Position numbers and translations under genes: made by a program. Below the pieces are notes generated by a model. That model saw only the letters and a list, made by a program, of their open reading frames with translations, ran no database searches and was not told the DNA's origin. A stretch of 8,656 nt of DNA from the NCBI GenBank assembly GCA_002449555.1, contig DJXA01000228.1, positions 1 to 8,656 on the forward strand, given 5' to 3'. Shown here piece by piece: positions 6,078 to 8,656 of this stretch. Origin of the DNA: Atopobiaceae bacterium UBA7016. Its GTDB lineage: Bacteria; Actinomycetota; Coriobacteriia; Coriobacteriales; Atopobiaceae. The stretch's first letter is position 1, and each line of letters begins with the position of its first letter.

Positions 6078-6684
6078 ACAGGAGGGCGGCGCGAAGAGCG
6101 GAGACGTTGCCGTCGAAGTGCCAGCCCTGCATGCCCACACGGCGGGCGCCTTCAACGTTCTTCTCCACGTCATCCACGAAGACGCACGTCGCTGCATCCA
6201 GCTGGTACCGGTCAATAAGCCGCTGGTAGATGGCAGCATCGGGCTTCACCACATGCTCGGCCCACGAGACTACGATACCGTCGAAGCACTCGTAGCCCGG
6301 CAGCGTGTGCTTGTACTGCTCGAAGGAATCCGCGGCGTTGGAGAGCACGTAGATGCCATAGCCCGCAGCCTTCAAATCGTGGATGAGCTCGTCCATGCCC
6401 TCGATGACGTCGCGCTTTTCAAACCAGCGAAACACGAGGTCATCCACGGTGGCGTGAAGTCGCTTGGGCAGCTGCGCTTTCGCCGTCCAGGCAACGGTCT
6501 CGCCGCTCACGGCACCGGCGTCGGCCCATGCCCACTCCTGCGAGCCAAACACCACCCGCGAAAGCAGCTCGGCGTCCTCGTCGTTCTCGGCAAAGCGGCG
6601 CGCGTACAGCAGCGGCTCCCACTTAAGCAGTACGCCCATGTCGAACACCACGTTCTCGATCTTCTTCAAAGCCCTCACGTCCAT
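6076..6684 (-). CDS. HAD superfamily phosphatase-like protein (YihX/subfamily IA type)
   Basis: A 202-residue haloacid-dehalogenase-superfamily hydrolase of subfamily IA, with an alpha-helical cap (about 25-95) between motif I and motif II. Motif I is VVFDMGVLL (12-20) with nucleophile D15; motif II is VLSNA with S115; motif III is VVKPD with K147; motif IV is FVDD with D171-D172. The YihX-like group normally reads FDxGGVL or FDxGNVL, so this copy appears one residue short just after the nucleophile. A sugar-phosphate phosphatase role is plausible for relatives but not shown here. The ATG at 6684 has no clear ribosome binding site; TTG at codon 6, preceded by GAGGG, is an alternative giving a start just before motif I. 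It lies downstream of the AEC gene on the same strand, with a hairpin between. Confidence 0.82.
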   Translation of the reverse strand: MDVRALKKIENVVFDMGVLLKWEPLLYARRFAENDEDAELLSRVVFGSQEWAWADAGAVSGETVAWTAKAQLPKRLHATVDDLVFRWFEKRDVIEGMDELIHDLKAAGYGIYVLSNAADSFEQYKHTLPGYECFDGIVVSWAEHVVKPDAAIYQRLIDRYQLDAATCVFVDDVEKNVEGARRVGMQGWHFDGNVSALRAALL

Positions 6685-6691
6685 CCATCCA

Positions 6692-6726
6692 GACGGGACT
6701 CAGGTGTCAGGCACCTCAGTCCCGTC
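6692..6726. repeat. GGGAC-type stem-loop between the AEC and HAD genes
   Basis: Arms 6692-6706 (GACGGGACTCAGGTG) and 6712-6726 (CACCTCAGTCCCGTC) pair at 14 of 15 positions around a TCAGG loop; the only mismatch is C6701 against C6717. It fills most of the 43-bp gap between the AEC stop (6728-6730, minus strand) and the HAD start (6684). There is no T-run on the transcribed side, so it may separate the two genes by processing or protection of the 3' end rather than by intrinsic termination. It shares GGGAC and a GTCAGG segment with the 6006-6077 repeat. Confidence 0.7.
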
Positions 6727-6727
6727 G

Positions 6728-7381
6728 CTACAGCAGGTATAGCTGCACCATCAGCGGCATCGTCACGATGCTGACCAGCGTCGTCATTACGGAAAGCGCA
6801 CTCGCGTACTCCGGCTCCTTGCCGTACAGCTGCGCAAACTGCGTCACCGTAGTGGCCGTGCAGCTCATCACCGCAAGCATGGGCACCATGAAGATCTTCT
6901 CCCCATCCGCGACGAGCGCCGCCACGCCGCTCAGCCTGAAGAGCAAGATTATGACCAGCGGAAACACCACCATCTTGGTGAGCACCACCACCATGTAGCC
7001 CGTCGCGTAGATCACGTAGCGCTCGCCCAGAACTCTCAGCACAATGGGAAGGATGAGGTTGCCCGCGTTGGAGTACGTCACGCTCGCGCGCTCCACCACG
7101 CTTGCACCGGTCAGCCGCGCGAAGAGCGTGCCCAGCGCGTACATCATGAGGTTTGCCACCAGTGCCACCGCAAACACGAGCGCAAGTGAGCGCGCAAGCT
7201 CGCTCGTCAGCTCCACCTCAAACGCCGTCAAGAACGAGGCCGGCGTCACCAGAAACAGCGTGACGGCGGACAGGCCACGCGCATCCTTGGCATGGATGAG
7301 CCCCACCCGCGTGGCCACAAAGCCCGCCAGCAGAACGATGAAGAGCTCAAGAATCTTTTGAGCAAGAAGCAGGCTGATCAT
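6728..7381 (-). CDS. AEC family permease, apparently internally shortened
   Basis: A membrane protein of the auxin-efflux-carrier (AEC) permease family, probably exporting organic anions in relatives. From the preferred ATG at 7381 it has 217 residues; AEC proteins usually have about 300-320. The first half matches the family (opening helix ISLLLAQKILELFIVLLAGF, later TYSNAGNLILPIVL), and so does the end (MLAVMSCTATTVTQFAQLYG to VSIVTMPLMVQLYLL). The middle, normally several transmembrane helices plus a cytoplasmic linker, is absent: GYMVV passes straight into LTKMVVFPLVIILLF. The frame stays open, so this is an in-frame deletion rather than a frameshift; it may be inactive. The start at 7381 is favoured by GAAAGG; an in-frame ATG at 7414 lacks a ribosome binding site. 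It is divergent from the Cof-type gene. Confidence 0.8.
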   Translation of the reverse strand: MISLLLAQKILELFIVLLAGFVATRVGLIHAKDARGLSAVTLFLVTPASFLTAFEVELTSELARSLALVFAVALVANLMMYALGTLFARLTGASVVERASVTYSNAGNLILPIVLRVLGERYVIYATGYMVVVLTKMVVFPLVIILLFRLSGVAALVADGEKIFMVPMLAVMSCTATTVTQFAQLYGKEPEYASALSVMTTLVSIVTMPLMVQLYLL

Positions 7382-7392
7382 GCCAAGCCTTT

Positions 7393-7445
7393 CGTGTACA
7401 CGGTTGGTGTCCATATGGTAGCGCTGCCAGGCGCTCTGCTACCAT
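7393..7445. promoter_or_regulatory. Divergent control region with two palindromes (AEC / Cof-type HAD)
   Basis: The 96-bp gap between divergent starts holds a perfect 10-bp palindrome CGTGTACACG (7393-7402) and an 8-bp inverted repeat ATGGTAGC (7415-7422) / GCTACCAT (7438-7445). The outer parts of the inverted repeat read TACCAT as a possible -10 on both strands; on the plus strand it is preceded by TGC (extended -10). Predicted starts would give short leaders of about 26 nt on each side. No good -35 hexamer was found, so these may be operators, promoters or both. Confidence 0.35.
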
Positions 7446-7477
7446 GGCGTGCGAACCCTACGCATATGGAGATGCCC

Positions 7478-8398
7478 ATGATTAAGCTTGTGCTTTGCGA
7501 CATGGACCTCACGTTGGTCCCGCGCCCGCACCAAACCGTCACGCCACTTGGCCTCGCCGCCATTCACGACCTCTTGGACCAAGGCGTCTACGTGGGAGCC
7601 GCGAGTGGCCGCGGCATCCCTGACCTGCGCGTTCAGTTTGCAGGTGACGAGGCGTGCGTGCGTACCGCCGTGGCGTCAAACGGATGCCAGGTCATGGCCG
7701 ACGGCGAGCTCATCTGCCACAACCCGCTGCCCCGCGAGGAGCTTGAGGCGGCGCTTGAGGTGGTGCGGCGGACGCCCGGCTGCTTCTTCACGGCGGACCT
7801 CGACGGCGTGCGCGGCGTGGTGGGCGGAACACCGGAGGAGGTGCAGCGCCGCTTCAGCGCTTCGAAAGACATCACGTTCGCGTTCTTGGACACCTTCCCC
7901 GCAGGCGATCTGGTCAAGGTAAACATCACGTTTGAGGAGGGCATCGCCGATGCGCACGAGGTAGTGGCACAGCTGCAGCCGCTCTGTTCGTCCATCGACT
8001 TCTGCATCCTTGACAAGCACGTGGCCGACCTCATGCCACGAGGCTGGAGCAAGGCGCGCGGCGCACAGGCGTTGCTTGACCACTTCGGACTCACCCCCGA
8101 TGAACTGCTCGTCTTTGGCGACTCGGAGAACGACCTGCCCCTTGCGCAGGCTTTCCCGCTGAGCGCCGTGGCCATGGCAAACGCCATCGCCCCCTTGCGC
8201 GAAGTTGCTCGTTGGCACATCGGCCCGTGCTTTGAGGACTCATGCGCCAAGGCGCTCCAGGAGCTGGCCGATGCTCAGCGCGCTGGACGCGAGCCCACAT
8301 GGATGTCTGACGAGGCCAACGCGGCGGCACTACACCGCGCGATGACCGACCCAACCGTTACCGCCGAAGCCGCCCACAACCTCTGGAAGGTCAACTAG
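7478..8398 (+). CDS. Cof-type HAD hydrolase (subfamily IIB)
   Basis: A 306-residue HAD-superfamily hydrolase with the type IIB (Cof-like) layout: motif I CDMDLTL (7-13, catalytic D8 and D10, with leucine where glycine is usual), motif II AASGR (41-45, S43) followed by SNG (68-70), a large alpha/beta cap of roughly 85-185, motif III lysine K192 in the SKARGAQALL helix, and motif IV VFGDSENDL (212-220). This is an intact catalytic set; Cof-type enzymes dephosphorylate sugar phosphates, flavin mononucleotide or other phospho-metabolites in the cytoplasm, and the substrate here cannot be predicted. The last 30 or so residues extend past the core fold. I chose the ATG at 7478 because GGAGA lies six bases upstream; in-frame ATGs at 7466 and 7472 overlap that site. 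The frame remains open further upstream to 7292 without a usable start. Confidence 0.87.
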   Translation: MIKLVLCDMDLTLVPRPHQTVTPLGLAAIHDLLDQGVYVGAASGRGIPDLRVQFAGDEACVRTAVASNGCQVMADGELICHNPLPREELEAALEVVRRTPGCFFTADLDGVRGVVGGTPEEVQRRFSASKDITFAFLDTFPAGDLVKVNITFEEGIADAHEVVAQLQPLCSSIDFCILDKHVADLMPRGWSKARGAQALLDHFGLTPDELLVFGDSENDLPLAQAFPLSAVAMANAIAPLREVARWHIGPCFEDSCAKALQELADAQRAGREPTWMSDEANAAALHRAMTDPTVTAEAAHNLWKVN

Positions 8399-8451
8399 CC
8401 GCCGCCACTCCCTGTGGGACAGAACCTCCGGGCAACAATCGCGCAGTGGCG

Positions 8452-8457
8452 TACAAT
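8452..8457 (+). promoter_or_regulatory. Candidate -10 element for the glycoside hydrolase gene
   Basis: TACAAT is a good -10 match 35 bp before the start codon of the partial glycoside hydrolase gene, in the 94-bp gap after the Cof-type gene. No convincing -35 hexamer lies 16-18 bp upstream. It suggests the last gene may have its own promoter rather than depending only on read-through. Confidence 0.4.
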
Positions 8458-8492
8458 CAGCTGTGCACGTCTCATCCAGCAAAGGAGCTCCC

Positions 8493-8656
8493 ATGAAGAT
8501 TCGCGGCACCAACCTCGGCAACTGGCTTGTTCTTGAGAAGTGGATGGGCGCAAGCCCCCTCGCAACGGCCGAAAGTGAGGACGACCGCGGCCTCATCGAC
8601 GAGTTCGCCCCCGAAGACCTCGCCCTCGCGCTCGAGCGTCACCGTGCCACCTACAT
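8493..8656 (+). CDS. Glycoside hydrolase family 5 (exo-1,3-beta-glucanase-like), 5' end only
   Basis: The first 54 codons of a gene that runs off the right edge of the window. The start MKIRGTNLGNWLVLEKWM closely matches the opening of GH5 enzymes related to glucan 1,3-beta-glucosidases, where a G-x-N-L-G-x-W-L-x-x-E-x-W segment forms the first strand of the TIM barrel; the later LERHRATY (47-54) matches the conserved H-R-x-x-(Y/F) helix before the next strand. No signal peptide is seen, which suggests an intracellular enzyme acting on imported oligosaccharides. A strong AAAGGAG (8481-8487) fixes the ATG. The catalytic glutamates lie beyond the window, so activity cannot be judged. Family likely, specificity uncertain. 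Confidence 0.78.
   Translation, partial: MKIRGTNLGNWLVLEKWMGASPLATAESEDDRGLIDEFAPEDLALALERHRATY

Noticed and set aside
6043..6774. A 243-codon plus-strand open frame opposite the HAD gene
   Set aside because: Antisense to the HAD phosphatase with all four catalytic motifs; the frame starts inside the inverted repeat and shows no domain of its own.
7292..7477. A 62-residue N-terminal extension of the Cof-type HAD protein
   Set aside because: It would overlap the divergent AEC gene and its control region; catalytic motif I begins a few residues after the ATG at 7478, which has its own GGAGA site.
8409..8422. Small hairpin CTGT-GGG-ACAG after the Cof-type gene
   Set aside because: A 4-bp stem with no T-run; it contains GGGAC like the larger elements, but is too short to assign as one of them or as a terminator.

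Overview
The window is about 8.7 kb of GC-rich bacterial chromosome holding nine complete protein-coding genes and the start of a tenth. Codon choice is strongly G/C at third positions, Shine-Dalgarno sites are clear, and there is no sign of phage, plasmid, transposase, rRNA, tRNA or CRISPR. The gene set (flavin oxidoreductases of anaerobe type, a COG2509-type FAD protein, a MepA-like MATE pump, an AEC permease, Cof-type HAD, and a GH5 glucanase start) together with base composition would fit a host-associated high-GC anaerobe such as a member of Coriobacteriia (Olsenella/Collinsella type). That assignment is inference; there is no phylogenetic marker here.

Layout, left to right: nitroreductase (-), pyridoxamine-phosphate-oxidase-fold flavoprotein (+), FAD-dependent dehydrogenase (-), NUDIX hydrolase (+), membrane-anchored glycerophosphodiester phosphodiesterase (-), MATE efflux transporter (+), HAD phosphatase (-), short AEC permease (-), Cof-type HAD hydrolase (+), and the first 54 codons of a GH5 glycoside hydrolase (+). 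Strand alternates at nearly every gene, so most genes must be their own transcription units. The HAD/AEC pair is the only tight same-strand pair, and a hairpin lies between the two. The left third contains three unrelated flavoproteins side by side. No single pathway links the genes.

The most interesting content is non-coding. (1) The MATE gene has a roughly 110-nt structured leader: a promoter with an extended -10, a first hairpin with a CCC-containing loop, a second hairpin with a GGG loop, then a terminator-like stem ending in TTTTGTTTT directly before the ribosome binding site. The terminator stem overlaps the second hairpin, which is the architecture of a transcription-attenuating riboswitch; the guanidine-IV (mepA) class is a plausible but unproven identity. 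(2) Several near-perfect long inverted repeats carrying a paired GGGAC/GTCCC sit precisely in intergenic gaps. One is a perfect 34-bp-arm repeat that fills the space between two convergent stop codons to the base, and two are tandem 29-bp palindromes between the divergent promoters of the phosphodiesterase and the MATE gene. They look like one REP-like family doubling as terminators. (3) The AEC permease is about 217 residues where the family is usually near 300-320, apparently because of an in-frame loss of its central membrane segments at a short direct repeat.
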